From Bin5 sp034422415 (GTDB taxonomy: Bacteria; Chloroflexota; Anaerolineae; Caldilineales; Caldilineaceae): a stretch of DNA of 64,000 bases. A program made the position numbers and the translations under genes. Below, one piece after another: positions 37,185 through 46,609 of this stretch. The stretch lies in assembly GCA_965202955.1 (NCBI GenBank), contig OZ241871.1, positions 3,658,001 through 3,722,000 of the forward strand, written 5' to 3'. Each line of letters begins with the position of its first letter. Position 1 is the first letter of the stretch. The notes below the pieces were generated by a model, which was not told where the DNA came from, ran no database searches, and worked only from the letters and a program-made list of their open reading frames with translations.

Positions 37185-38795
37185 CTAATGTAGTTGAAAG
37201 GCAAATAGCTGGGTCTTGCTCATCCGAAAAGCCAGCGAAGTCGGCTGCCCCGAAAACCGGCCGATGTTCGCTTCGCCGCGCCATGTCACCCGCCTGTCCA
37301 CACTGTCGTCACAAATCGGGTCCGCATCTGCGAACGTGAATCCTGCCAGCGGCTGGCCAGCGGGATCGCGCAGTTCTACCAGGACCGACCCCGCCTCCCG
37401 GCACTTTAGATTCAGCGACAGTTCGCTGCCTTCAAAGACAAGCTCAATCGTAGCGAAAGCCCCCAATTCGTCAGCTTCGAGCGCAGCCAACCGCCCTTCT
37501 TTCCACGTCGCCCAGCCAGGCGCGCCGAATGGTTCGCTGCCGCGCGGGAACTTGTGCGCATGGACATAGCCGACAACCGGAACTGCAATTCGCTGCCCCG
37601 CCAGTGGAACCAGTCCCTGGCTGGTGCTGATGTCCCCGCCGTTCCAACTGCCCATCTCTCCCCTGCTAACCACCGGACCGTCGCTGGGCGCCCACTGCCA
37701 GTTGATGCCGTCAACGCTGGAAGCCATGTAGACCTCCCGGCTGTCGTCCAGACGGTGGTAGATTGCCGGAAACATCAGATGCGTATTCCCGCTGCCGGGA
37801 TAAATGACCTTGGCGTTGGTATAAACGTCGTCGGACGGGTGGCGCTCCAGCGGAGCCTGCAGAACCGTATCCGGCGTTGAAGGCCAAAACCGAAAGTCCT
37901 CCGTCTCGGCGCGTCCTACGCAGCGCCGGCCATACCTCCATGTACGGAAATACCCAACGTAGCGCCCCAACGACGCATCCCAATACGCTGTGTTCAATGT
38001 GTCGCTGAAATGGACCATGAGCGGCTCTGTCAGCCCAGTCCAGTGTAGTCCGTCAGGCGAGACAGCGCCCGCCATCCAGTTCACCTGCGGCCGCCGTTCT
38101 CTATCCAGGTGACCGGTCGCCCCCAGCAGTCGACCCGATTGCCCCCTGTCTCGCGTGCACATTGGGTCCAGGTCTTCTCCAAAGCGCTCTGCCATCTTCT
38201 CGCGCCAGGAGGCAGAGTCCGACTCCTCGGCAGAACCCATGTAAATGAGCTTATAGCGCTCGGCGGGCGGCGCGCTCGGGTCTTTGAATACGCTGCCGCC
38301 GTGCAAGCCGTTCGGGCTCAACTCGCGCCCGTAGACGATATTCGTATTCTCCTCCCCATGGTACGCGGCCAGGCCGAGCGCAGGCTTGCGCCAGTTGAAA
38401 CCGTCATCCGATTCGGCATAGCACATCAGGTTGCCGTGCCCCTTTGGCCAGCCGACATCCACACCCCTGAAGTGGTCCTCAGGCACGCACTCGTACCACG
38501 CCCGGTAAACGCCCTCGTCATAAAGAACGGTGTTGATGTGATACGTGTACTCCCACGGCTTGTCGCGCAGCATGTTCGGCCCAACCGTCTCCTCCGCCGG
38601 CTGTGCCCGCAACTGTACGCCAAAAGGCGCCTCGGGTCTTCCAATTGTGTTGTCCGGCGCCGGCTCCCATACACCCACGCGGTGGTCGTCCGCGTACCAG
38701 CCTACGAATCCGGCTTTCACAAAACGCCAGTCGACGAAACATTGCGGCCCCACGGGGCGCATAGGTTCAAGTTGACCTTCGACCGGAGTGCGCAT
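37185..38795 (-). CDS. Five-bladed-propeller, GH32/43-like protein, paralogue 3 of 3
   Basis: A 536-residue protein with TGGAG six bases before the ATG. Blade motifs are ESDDGFNWRKP, SPDGLHW and SVDGINW. GGSVFKDPSAPPAERYKLIY is the shared diagnostic strand. The C-terminal sandwich ends SLAFRMSKTQLFAFQLH. It is first of the three in transcription order, 62 bases after the Dpp-type permease gene, which ties the family to oligosaccharide or glycoside import. Similar proteins are, to my knowledge, common and uncharacterised in Planctomycetota. Confidence 0.72.
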   Translation of the reverse strand: MRTPVEGQLEPMRPVGPQCFVDWRFVKAGFVGWYADDHRVGVWEPAPDNTIGRPEAPFGVQLRAQPAEETVGPNMLRDKPWEYTYHINTVLYDEGVYRAWYECVPEDHFRGVDVGWPKGHGNLMCYAESDDGFNWRKPALGLAAYHGEENTNIVYGRELSPNGLHGGSVFKDPSAPPAERYKLIYMGSAEESDSASWREKMAERFGEDLDPMCTRDRGQSGRLLGATGHLDRERRPQVNWMAGAVSPDGLHWTGLTEPLMVHFSDTLNTAYWDASLGRYVGYFRTWRYGRRCVGRAETEDFRFWPSTPDTVLQAPLERHPSDDVYTNAKVIYPGSGNTHLMFPAIYHRLDDSREVYMASSVDGINWQWAPSDGPVVSRGEMGSWNGGDISTSQGLVPLAGQRIAVPVVGYVHAHKFPRGSEPFGAPGWATWKEGRLAALEADELGAFATIELVFEGSELSLNLKCREAGSVLVELRDPAGQPLAGFTFADADPICDDSVDRRVTWRGEANIGRFSGQPTSLAFRMSKTQLFAFQLH

Positions 38796-38857
38796 TTTCT
38801 ACTCCAGTGAAATACAAATAGACGATCAGCTCTTGGTTTTTTTCCACTCCCTGCCGT

Positions 38858-39784
38858 TTAGCGTTCAATCGCCATCGGATCTGCCGCATCCCGCAGACCG
38901 TCGCCAATGAAGTTGACCGCCAGCACAGTCACGAAAATCAGCACGGCGGGAGGGATCCAGCGCCACCACATCTCGCGCAGCACCGGCAGCTGCATCGCAT
39001 GCGTCAACATGCTTCCCCAACTGGGCGTCGGCTCCTGCACGCCCAGCCCCAGAAAACTCAGCGTAGCCTCCGTCATGATCGCGCCCACCAGCCCAAGCGT
39101 CCCGCTGACAATGATCGGCGCCAGCGTGCCCGGCAGGATATGCCGAAATACGATCCCCGGCCAGCGAACACCCACGGCCCGCGCTGCCAGCACATAGTCG
39201 GTCTCGCGCAAGGAGAGAAACATCGCGCGCACAACGCGCGACATGCCCGGCCAGCCAAAAATGCCCAGTACGATCATTACGTTGTAGATGCTTGGTTCCA
39301 GAAACGCGGTCACTGTGATGATCAGGATGAACGACGGGAAAAGCATCACCGCCTCTGTGAAACGCTGCAATATCGTATCCACAGTGCCGCCGAAGTAGCC
39401 CGAGACGCCGCCGATGATGACCGCGATCACAATCGTGATCCCGACAACCACGAAACCGACTGACAGCGAGATGCGCGCGCCGTACACCAGGCGCGCCCAC
39501 ATATCGCGCCCAATCCCGTCTGTGCCCAGGACATGGTTGGCGCTGGGCGCGTTGTTGATCTCTCCAAAATTCGGCTCGCTGGGGTCCTTCCCCAAAGCCG
39601 AGATCGGCGCGAATATCGCCAAAACCAGCAAAACGCATACCACCACGATTCCTGCCACGGCCGGTTTGTGACGCCAAAAACGCCGCCTTAGCCGGGCCCA
39701 CGTACTCCCGCTGCGCGTCTTCCGAACGCCAAGCTCCAGGTCCACCTCCGCGCTCTTCGGCTCGGCCTCTGATGTCTGACTCAT
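38858..39784 (-). CDS. Importer D: Dpp/Opp-type permease, DppC family
   Basis: A 308-residue permease. It has a basic cytoplasmic N-terminus, a first helix at about 43-65 (AGIVVVCVLLVLAIFAPI), the DppC-type LGTDGIGRDMWARLVYGAR segment, and the loop ARAVGVRWPGIVFRHILP. Its ATG overlaps the DppB stop (39781-39784). The family carries peptides, nickel or, in Thermotogae and Chloroflexota, oligosaccharides. The neighbouring propeller genes favour a glycan substrate. The usual ATPase genes (dppD/F) are absent. Confidence 0.93.
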   Translation of the reverse strand: MSQTSEAEPKSAEVDLELGVRKTRSGSTWARLRRRFWRHKPAVAGIVVVCVLLVLAIFAPISALGKDPSEPNFGEINNAPSANHVLGTDGIGRDMWARLVYGARISLSVGFVVVGITIVIAVIIGGVSGYFGGTVDTILQRFTEAVMLFPSFILIITVTAFLEPSIYNVMIVLGIFGWPGMSRVVRAMFLSLRETDYVLAARAVGVRWPGIVFRHILPGTLAPIIVSGTLGLVGAIMTEATLSFLGLGVQEPTPSWGSMLTHAMQLPVLREMWWRWIPPAVLIFVTVLAVNFIGDGLRDAADPMAIER

Positions 39785-40770
39785 GCCTGCCTCCCCGCCG
39801 TGATCCTGATTCGCGGGTCTACCCAGCCAATGGCTATGTCAGCGAGCAGACTCGCCAACAGCACCAGGCCCCCGTTCAGAATCAAACCGCCCAAAAGGAC
39901 AGGATAGTTGTAATGGAGCGCCGCATTCAAACTGTAGCTGCCCACCCCCGGCCAGCTGAAAACATACTCGACAATGAACGAGCCGCCGATCAGCTCCGGC
40001 AGCCCCAGCACCACGCCCGTAACAAGTGGCAGCGACGCATTGCGTAGTACATGACGAAACCGCACCACCCTCTCTCGCAGACCTTTCGCGCGCGATGTTC
40101 GCACATAGTCCGAATTCAGAACCTCAAGAATCGTGGCGCGCATCAGACGCTGGGTCGCCGCGATCCCGGCCAGGCTCAACACAGCCACCGGCAACACCAT
40201 GTGGTGGATCGACTGCATTATGGTGGGGTTATCTACGCCTATCGGTTTCTCATGACCGACCGGGAAGATCGGAAGAGCCAGCGCAAATAGGTAGAGCAGA
40301 AAGATCGCAAAGACAAAGAGCGGCGTCGAAATCCAGATCAGCCCGAACGCTGTGAGCACGTGGTCCAGTGCCGAATACTGCCTGAAGGCGCTCGCCATCC
40401 CCAGCATGACACCCACCGCGACGTAAATCACCAGGGCCGTCCCCTGCAGCTTCAGACTCATCGGCCATCGCTGCGTCAACTCCTTCAGCACCGGCGCCCC
40501 TGTCACCAGGTCTGTACCCAGGTTTTGAAAGACCACCAACTCCTTTAGCCAGATGAAGTATCTCACGTAGGGCGGCTTGTCAAAGCCGTAGCGCGCTCTC
40601 AGCCGTTCCCGCTCCTCTGGTTCAAGCCGGATCCCGAACGCTGTGTCAGGCGGCACCAGCGCATCCACAAACTCCCCCGGCGCCAGCTCGATCATCGTAA
40701 ACGTGATCGCGGTCATCAACAGCAACAGCGGAATGATGTAAATGAGCCGTCGGAAAATGTACCCTGTCAT
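39781..40770 (-). CDS. Importer D: Dpp/Opp-type permease, DppB family
   Basis: A 329-residue permease starting MTGYIFRRLIYIIPLLL after GAAAGGG. DppB signatures are the periplasmic segment YGFDKPPYVRYFIWLKELV and the loop RTSRAKGLRERVVRFRHVLRN. It pairs with the DppC-type protein by a four-base overlap. A 13-bp stem hairpin lies between this gene and its binding-protein gene. Confidence 0.93.
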   Translation of the reverse strand: MTGYIFRRLIYIIPLLLLMTAITFTMIELAPGEFVDALVPPDTAFGIRLEPEERERLRARYGFDKPPYVRYFIWLKELVVFQNLGTDLVTGAPVLKELTQRWPMSLKLQGTALVIYVAVGVMLGMASAFRQYSALDHVLTAFGLIWISTPLFVFAIFLLYLFALALPIFPVGHEKPIGVDNPTIMQSIHHMVLPVAVLSLAGIAATQRLMRATILEVLNSDYVRTSRAKGLRERVVRFRHVLRNASLPLVTGVVLGLPELIGGSFIVEYVFSWPGVGSYSLNAALHYNYPVLLGGLILNGGLVLLASLLADIAIGWVDPRIRITAGRQA

Positions 40771-40794
40771 GGTGAACCCTTTCACCAATGGCTC

Positions 40795-40833
40795 GCAGGC
40801 AGCGGATTGCGGGGGCTGCTATCCACTGCCTGC
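40795..40833 (-). other. Strong hairpin between importer D binding protein and DppB
   Basis: Stem 40795-40807 pairs with 40821-40833 over 13 positions (one G-U), with a 13-nt loop. No T-run follows. Probably protects the upstream binding-protein mRNA or partly terminates transcription. Confidence 0.82.
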
Positions 40834-40869
40834 TATCCACTTTCCACACTACCCACTTCTCGCGGCCGT

Positions 40870-42636
40870 CTATGCCCTCGACCAGGTCCAGGCATTCGAC
40901 TTCGTGCAGAACACGTCGAAGTTCCACAGCACCGTGTCGGGATTGTCGACCCCAACGATGTCGTCTTTGTGCGAGATCCAGCGGTTGTAGCGCGCCAGCG
41001 TCATCCACGAGGTCCCGTCATTCGCCGTACGCTCCTGGATCAGCTTCAACAGCTCAGACTTGCGCTCCGGCGTGGCCGCCCGGTACTCCTCCAGCGCCTC
41101 TTGCGCCCACTCGGGATGGAATCCCATCAGATTGCCGGCTTTTGGCGTCCGACCTTCGGCGTACTCGCCGTACTCGTTGCCATCCGCGTCCACCCAGATG
41201 GGGTCGTCATACTGCCCGGGCCACACGGTCACCGAGGGAATGCCCCATGAGCCGTCATACCAGATGTCGACGTTTCCGGTGTAGTAGTACTCGGTCAACG
41301 CCGGCCCTTGCAATACCTTGGGCGTCGCCTTGATGCCGACCTGGCCCAACATCGCCGCGATCGCAGGCAGCAGCTCCGCTGTCAGCGGGTCCGTATAGTC
41401 GGTCAGCAGATCGATCTCCTGGTTCGGGTCCCAGCCCGCCTCCTCCAACAGCCGCTTCGACTCCTCCGGATTGTAGGGATTGTGGTCGAAGCCTTCGGTG
41501 CCCGGTCCCATCTGACGCCACGCGATGCAGGCCTCGTCCAGCACCTGCGCGCACAGCACCGAACGGTCAAGCGCCATGTCGATCGCCCTAAAAACCCGCA
41601 CGTCATTCAGATAGGGCTGGTTCCAGTTGTACCGCAGCATGCGGACGTAGTAGTCCGGCGTATCGTAAGTCTGCGTTCCCGCCACCGCCGCCATGCTCGG
41701 CACATAGGCAGCATCATTCGTCGCCATCACGTCCACCTCGCCGCGCTCAAATGCGACTAGGCAGGCATCGGCACTGCCGTAGGTGATGAACTCGACCGCG
41801 TCGAGCTGCGGTTCCGGCCCGTGGTACAAAGGATTCTTCACGTAGCGCATGAAGACTTCCTTCTCACCCTTCTCGTAAATGTACGGACCCGTACCTACCT
41901 GCAGCTCCGGATCCAGCATGATCGGCGTCTCGAAGTCGCGTAAGGCGGTGCGCGCCTCCTTGTCCTCGAAGATCTTGCCGTAGATGTGCCACGGCAATGT
42001 CTGCTGACCGCCAACGATGTTCCAGATCGCATCGCTCCACGGCTCGATCATCTCCACCCGGAAGGTGTAGTCATCCTCAAGGATCAGCCCCTCTGGCAGC
42101 TCCTCCGTCGCCCCAATCCAGTAGTCCTTCACGCCCTTGACCAGTTGCAGAGCTGACTCGACGCCCTTGGCCGCGCTCGTGTCCGGCGTGATCGCCATCA
42201 ACGTCGTGCCCCACACATCCTGCGCCGTGACCGGCTCGCCATCGCTCCACTGCAGGCCCTCCCTGATCTTGACCGTAAATCCCGTGAAGTCGTCGTTGTA
42301 CTCCGCCGACTCCGCCAAGTTCAGCTCAAGCTCCAGGTTGGCATTGCGGAAGAACGGCCCTTCGTGGCTCATCTTCACCAGCGGTGTGTGATTTACGCCG
42401 CCCGCCATCGTCCACGGGAACTGCTTTCCGATATAGCCCGTGTCCCAGTGTCCCCAACGCAGCACGTTCTCTTCCATCGCCGGTTCGGCTGCAGTCTCCG
42501 ACTCGCTTTCCGCAGGAGCCTCTACTGCCGGCGCCTCGGCCTCCGGCCCCGTACCACAGGCCGCCAGGAGAAGCCCACCAGTCGTCACACCGGTGAACCT
42601 CAAGAAATCACGACGGGAAAATCTGCGACGTTCCAT
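40870..42636 (-). CDS. Importer D: family 5 solute-binding lipoprotein (oligopeptide/oligosaccharide type)
   Basis: A 588-residue family 5 extracellular solute-binding protein. The ATG at 42636 follows GGAAGGAGAGAC; a longer open frame upstream is not protein-like. The twin-arginine motif SRRDFLRFTG and lipobox LLLAAC give a Tat-exported lipoprotein. Family 5 features are VKIREGLQWSDGEPVTAQDV and the IDMALDRSVLC region. In Thermotogae and Chloroflexota such proteins often bind oligosaccharides. Adjacent DppB/C-type permeases and glycosidase-like genes support that here. The ligand is inferred. Confidence 0.93.
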   Translation of the reverse strand: MERRRFSRRDFLRFTGVTTGGLLLAACGTGPEAEAPAVEAPAESESETAAEPAMEENVLRWGHWDTGYIGKQFPWTMAGGVNHTPLVKMSHEGPFFRNANLELELNLAESAEYNDDFTGFTVKIREGLQWSDGEPVTAQDVWGTTLMAITPDTSAAKGVESALQLVKGVKDYWIGATEELPEGLILEDDYTFRVEMIEPWSDAIWNIVGGQQTLPWHIYGKIFEDKEARTALRDFETPIMLDPELQVGTGPYIYEKGEKEVFMRYVKNPLYHGPEPQLDAVEFITYGSADACLVAFERGEVDVMATNDAAYVPSMAAVAGTQTYDTPDYYVRMLRYNWNQPYLNDVRVFRAIDMALDRSVLCAQVLDEACIAWRQMGPGTEGFDHNPYNPEESKRLLEEAGWDPNQEIDLLTDYTDPLTAELLPAIAAMLGQVGIKATPKVLQGPALTEYYYTGNVDIWYDGSWGIPSVTVWPGQYDDPIWVDADGNEYGEYAEGRTPKAGNLMGFHPEWAQEALEEYRAATPERKSELLKLIQERTANDGTSWMTLARYNRWISHKDDIVGVDNPDTVLWNFDVFCTKSNAWTWSRA

Positions 42637-42720
42637 GGTTCTGTCTCTCCTTCCTCCTTCTGGAGGCAAATTAAGTATCTGGCGATACCCAAAAAGACGA
42701 AGCAACCACGTGCGTAAACC

Positions 42721-42769
42721 GAAAACAAGGGGCGCCCCGGCCTCTCCCTGTCTGGGCCGAAACCGGGGC
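42721..42769 (-). terminator. Probable intrinsic terminator after binding protein E
   Basis: On the minus strand GCCCCGG pairs with CCGGGGC (42763-42769 with 42734-42740) and TTGTTTTC follows within a few bases. It lies just past the stop of the 42779 gene. Confidence 0.6.
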
Positions 42770-42778
42770 TGCCCTGCC

Positions 42779-44260
42779 CTAGTTGCAGTCCGGATGCTGC
42801 ACACCCAGGCTCGCCAGCTCAGTGCAAGCCTGCCCCTCCTTCTCATCCGGTGTGTAGTTCTTGAAGACTCCGGCATAGCCCGCGTCGGCCACGATCTGTT
42901 CCGCCTCGGCCTGCGCGGCTGCCAGCGCCTCTTCAAGCGTCATCTCACCGGCCATGAACTTGCCGACATTCGAAGCAAACGCGAACTCCGCCTCAGGCCA
43001 CCACGCCTCGCTCGGCCGCGGCACCATGATCTCCATCTGCCCCAGGTTGATCGGGAAATAAGGATACATGGCGGCGTAATCCGCGTCGGAGCAGTCCGAG
43101 ATGCGGTAGCACCACTGCTGCTCTTCGGCCAGAATCTTGGCGTTGGACTTGCCCTGCATGAACTGGATGTAGGCCCAGGCCGCATCCTTGTTCTGGCTGT
43201 TGGCGTTGATCGCCCAGCCGCCGGCGCCGGCCATCGTGCCGCGATGAATCTCGCCCGTCTCAGGATCTTCCCAGCCGGGAATCAGCGCCCAGCCCAGGTT
43301 TTCCGCCATCGGCGAACGGGCAGGATCCATCAGGTTGGAGATGGCCCAGTTCTCGGTGATGTACATCGCCACCTTGCCCTGCATGGCGTTCAGCATCACG
43401 TCGTCGGTGAAGTAGCCTTCCTTGCCGGGCGGCTGCGCGGCCAGGAACTCCTCGCTCGTGAAGAATCCGAGCGCATCCTGCATCTCAGGCGTGTTGAAGG
43501 TCGGATTCCAGTCGCCGTCAAACAGTGATGCGCCGCGCGAGAAGGCGAAGCCGATCAGCAGGTCGCCCATGAGTGTGGTGGGGTTGCCGTAGCGGTGGTT
43601 GAATCCCCACAACCCTTCATCGGGACGGGTGAAGAATGTGCCGATGTCGAGGTACTGTCCCCACGTCTCCGGGACCTGCAGGTCGTAGCCGTACTCCTCT
43701 TTGAAGGCAGCCTGCTCATCCGGATCGTCGAACAGGTCCATGCGGTAGGCCAGCATGCCGACCGCGGCAAACTGCGGGATCACGTAGAAGGTCTCGTTAT
43801 ACGTGCCCAACACGGCCAGCGAACGCAGCGGGTAATCGTCCAGCGCCACCTCGTCCGAGTCACTGGCGATGTAGTCCGAAAGGTCCTCCAGGCAACCCTG
43901 CGACACAAAGAGGCCATACCACGGACCGTCCAGCCACATGACGTCGTAAAGATCGCTGCCCGACTGACACATGGTTGTCACCTTGGCAACATAGTCAGTG
44001 AATGGCGGGAAGTCCGTCTGGAGGTCAACCCCCGTCGCCTCGACAAAAGCCGGGTCCAGGCGTTCATGTTGCGTGCCCAGGGCGGGCAGGGCGTCGCCGA
44101 TGCTGCCGACGCGTAGTGTCGAACCCGCGAGCGGCATCTCCTCCTCCGCCATCATGTCGTCCCCGGAGTCCATCGGCGCGGCAGGCGCAACGCACCCAAC
44201 CGCCACCAAGCTCAAGCAAGCGACGAAAATCGCCATTGACAGGATACGAGATCGTTTCAT
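42779..44260 (-). CDS. Orphan binding protein E: carbohydrate-type solute-binding lipoprotein (family 1)
   Basis: A 493-residue protein starting MKRSRILSMAIFVACL after ACAAGGAGAAG, a Sec-type lipoprotein signal with lipobox before Cys23 (AVGC). The mature linker is Asp/Glu/Met-rich and the body is a family 1 solute-binding fold (DVMWLDGPWYGLFVSQGCLE; ITENWAISNLMDP). It has a Cys pair near the C-terminus. Unlike the other family 1 binding proteins here it has no permeases directly downstream; a terminator and a different importer follow. It may serve permease pair C or pair F, or act as an alternative receptor. Confidence 0.91.
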   Translation of the reverse strand: MKRSRILSMAIFVACLSLVAVGCVAPAAPMDSGDDMMAEEEMPLAGSTLRVGSIGDALPALGTQHERLDPAFVEATGVDLQTDFPPFTDYVAKVTTMCQSGSDLYDVMWLDGPWYGLFVSQGCLEDLSDYIASDSDEVALDDYPLRSLAVLGTYNETFYVIPQFAAVGMLAYRMDLFDDPDEQAAFKEEYGYDLQVPETWGQYLDIGTFFTRPDEGLWGFNHRYGNPTTLMGDLLIGFAFSRGASLFDGDWNPTFNTPEMQDALGFFTSEEFLAAQPPGKEGYFTDDVMLNAMQGKVAMYITENWAISNLMDPARSPMAENLGWALIPGWEDPETGEIHRGTMAGAGGWAINANSQNKDAAWAYIQFMQGKSNAKILAEEQQWCYRISDCSDADYAAMYPYFPINLGQMEIMVPRPSEAWWPEAEFAFASNVGKFMAGEMTLEEALAAAQAEAEQIVADAGYAGVFKNYTPDEKEGQACTELASLGVQHPDCN

Positions 44261-44448
44261 CAGTCTTCTCCTTGTACGGTTTGTATGGTTCCTTCGACCG
44301 CTCACGTCTGACCGCGCGGGATAGCCAGTCTACCCTGTCGAGTCAGACGATATTGCCCACGCGAGTTGCCCTGGCTCACCTCCTTTCGAACATCTCGTGG
44401 CCCGTGTTCAGGGGCAAGTAGCCTGCGAACGTCCAGACCGCGCCCCAC

Positions 44449-45321
44449 TCACGGTATTTTGTAGCGGCGCCAGAGGTCGCCGTACTTCTCCAGGCCGACG
44501 ATATCGAAAAACTCCTCGTCGTTGATCATCTTGTCCTGCACGGCATTCCAATCGCCCGTCTCCTTGAGCGCCCTCAGCCCGTCCACCAGCCCGCGCCCCG
44601 CCATGTACAGCGACACCAGCGAGCCGATTACCATCTGACATCCGGCCTTCTCGAACTCCTTGATTGCGATCGGCTCGACCGTGGCAAAGATGCCCACAAG
44701 CGGGGCCTTGATCCTGTCGGCGAAATACTCCAATTCCTCAACTGTCAGCGCCATAACAAAGATCGCATCTGCGCCGGCCTCGGCATAGGCATTGCTTCGG
44801 CTGACAACCTCGTCGATCATCTGCTCCTGGTAATAGGTGTCTAGGTACGTTGTCGCGATAACATCGGACCGCACGATGATCTTGAAATTCGGATCGTATC
44901 GGGCGTCGAGCGCGGCTCGGATCTTGCCGCACATCTCCTCAACGCTGATCAGTTCGCTGCGCGGGATGCCTGCCAGAAATGGGCACTTCGACGGCAGCGC
45001 CTGGTCGTCGATATGCACGCCCGCCAGGCCAATCGCCTCAAAATCGCGCACCGCATCCATCATGCTGATCGCGTTGCCGTATCCCTCCTCCATGTCCGCA
45101 ATAACCGGCACATTTACGGCCTTCACGATATTGCGCGCGATCATCAGCCGCTCAGTCTTGGGCATCAACGCCAGGTCCGGCTGCCCGAGAAAGGTCGCTT
45201 CGGTGGCATAGCTGCCGATGTAGACGGCATTGAAGCCGGCCCGCTCCACCAGCACCGCCGAGAGCGCGTCGTGCGCCCCGATGGCAACCGCCATCTCTCC
45301 GTTATCGATTAAACCCTGCAA
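44449..45321 (-). CDS. Isocitrate lyase / PEP mutase-family enzyme
   Basis: A 290-residue alpha/beta barrel of the ICL/PEPM superfamily. The signatures are VPVIADMEEGYGNA (metal-binding Asp) and HIDDQALPSKCPFLAG, the catalytic-loop region that reads EDQ-x-KRCGH in methylisocitrate lyase. IIVRSDVIAT follows. The altered loop fits oxaloacetate decarboxylase, petal-death-protein or uncharacterised carboxyvinyl-lyase subgroups. The start is a TTG (45321) with AGAGGG nine bases upstream. An even better GGAGG lies further upstream, eight bases before an in-frame ATC. It is probably co-transcribed with the Gfo/Idh gene upstream. Confidence 0.88.
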   Translation of the reverse strand: MQGLIDNGEMAVAIGAHDALSAVLVERAGFNAVYIGSYATEATFLGQPDLALMPKTERLMIARNIVKAVNVPVIADMEEGYGNAISMMDAVRDFEAIGLAGVHIDDQALPSKCPFLAGIPRSELISVEEMCGKIRAALDARYDPNFKIIVRSDVIATTYLDTYYQEQMIDEVVSRSNAYAEAGADAIFVMALTVEELEYFADRIKAPLVGIFATVEPIAIKEFEKAGCQMVIGSLVSLYMAGRGLVDGLRALKETGDWNAVQDKMINDEEFFDIVGLEKYGDLWRRYKIP

Positions 45322-45403
45322 TCGATCAGGCCCTCTGATTTTGGGTCCCTCCTTTCAACTGCCGCCGGCGGTCTGCAGCCGGTGAACCGCCAATCGCAGG
45401 CAC

Positions 45404-46591
45404 CTAGGCAGCGGCTGCAGCATTGCAAAAGTTGCTCTTTATCTCAAATTCCCGGTTCACCTCGGCCTGCGTGGTGATCTCATCCAGGTAGACGTCCCGC
45501 CCTTCCTGTGCCGAAAGGTATGCCGCGATGATGTATCGCGTGATCTCCCTGCCCTCCTCGCCGGTGAAGACAGGCCTGGAATCATCCCTGACGGCCTGAA
45601 CAAAGTGGCGCGTCGCGCCTGCAAATGAAGATGACCAGCTGCGGCCCTCCGGCGGGACCTCCTCCAGGTAGGTCGTGACCTCGCCGTCGACAAATACCGC
45701 GATCGGGGGAAAGGCCGGGCTGCCGGACATATTGTACGCCTCGAAATAGGCGCGGTCTTTCCCGCCCGTACACTGGTTGATCCACATAACGCCCTTCTCG
45801 CCAAAGATCTCGACAAAGTCTTCGAGCCAGAAATCGCACGGGAGCGCCATGCGCGGCGAGAACGAGAAATCCAGCTGTGCATACTTCGGCCTGTCGGCGG
45901 GGTCCTTCAAACGCACGCGAATCATCGCCGGCGCGTCCAGCGGCGTGTCCCCGTCGATCCAGGCGCCGATCTTCTCGAAATCCCTTTCCATGAGCCAGCG
46001 CACCAGCGAAAACTTGTGAAAGCCGTCATCGCCAACCAGCGGCCCCATGCCCGAACGCCTGAAATCCATCCGCCAGCTGTTTGGGTCCCAAAAAATGGGC
46101 CACGGCGCACCCTCCTTGACACCACCCATCGTATTTACGCGGATCGACATTGGCTCGCCGATCACGCCCTCCTCAATCAGCGCCTTGGCTCGTGCAAATG
46201 AAGGGTAAAACAGGAAATTCTCATAGACCCGCAATTTGACGCCTCGCCGCTTGCAAATCTCAATCATCCAGTCGCACTCCTGCAGCCCGTGCGCCATCGG
46301 CTTCTGAACGCTAAGACCCTTAATGCCCGCCTGGGCGCAATCGATTGCCAGCGCGCAGTGCAGGTGGTGCGGCGTCAAAATCTCTACGATATCGAGCTCC
46401 TCCTTCTCCAGCATCTCCTCATGATTGCCGTAAAGTGTCGCCTGCGGCTGATTCCACCGCTCCAGCCAGTGTCTGCCCGCCTCCCGATCGACCTCGCAAA
46501 CCGCCGCGATTTCCGCATCTTCGCAGTCCAGGTAGCCCAGCACATGATCGTTGCTTACAGTTCCAAGGCCTATGAGACCTACTCTCAGCAC
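45404..46591 (-). CDS. Gfo/Idh/MocA-family oxidoreductase
   Basis: A 395-residue member starting at a GTG (46591) directly after GGAGGAATT. Rossmann motif VGLIGLGTVSNDH; catalytic lysine in SVQKPMAHG (about residue 97, QKP in place of EKP); second segment GPLVGDDGFHKFSLVRWLM with Asp-x3-His. It follows the importer F permeases by 18 bases, so it probably oxidises the solute brought in by importer F. With inositol-phosphate synthase and a PfkB kinase at the head of the same run, a cyclitol substrate is attractive but inferred. Confidence 0.91.
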   Translation of the reverse strand: MLRVGLIGLGTVSNDHVLGYLDCEDAEIAAVCEVDREAGRHWLERWNQPQATLYGNHEEMLEKEELDIVEILTPHHLHCALAIDCAQAGIKGLSVQKPMAHGLQECDWMIEICKRRGVKLRVYENFLFYPSFARAKALIEEGVIGEPMSIRVNTMGGVKEGAPWPIFWDPNSWRMDFRRSGMGPLVGDDGFHKFSLVRWLMERDFEKIGAWIDGDTPLDAPAMIRVRLKDPADRPKYAQLDFSFSPRMALPCDFWLEDFVEIFGEKGVMWINQCTGGKDRAYFEAYNMSGSPAFPPIAVFVDGEVTTYLEEVPPEGRSWSSSFAGATRHFVQAVRDDSRPVFTGEEGREITRYIIAAYLSAQEGRDVYLDEITTQAEVNREFEIKSNFCNAAAAA

Positions 46592-46609
46592 AATTCCTCC
46601 TCCGGGCCG

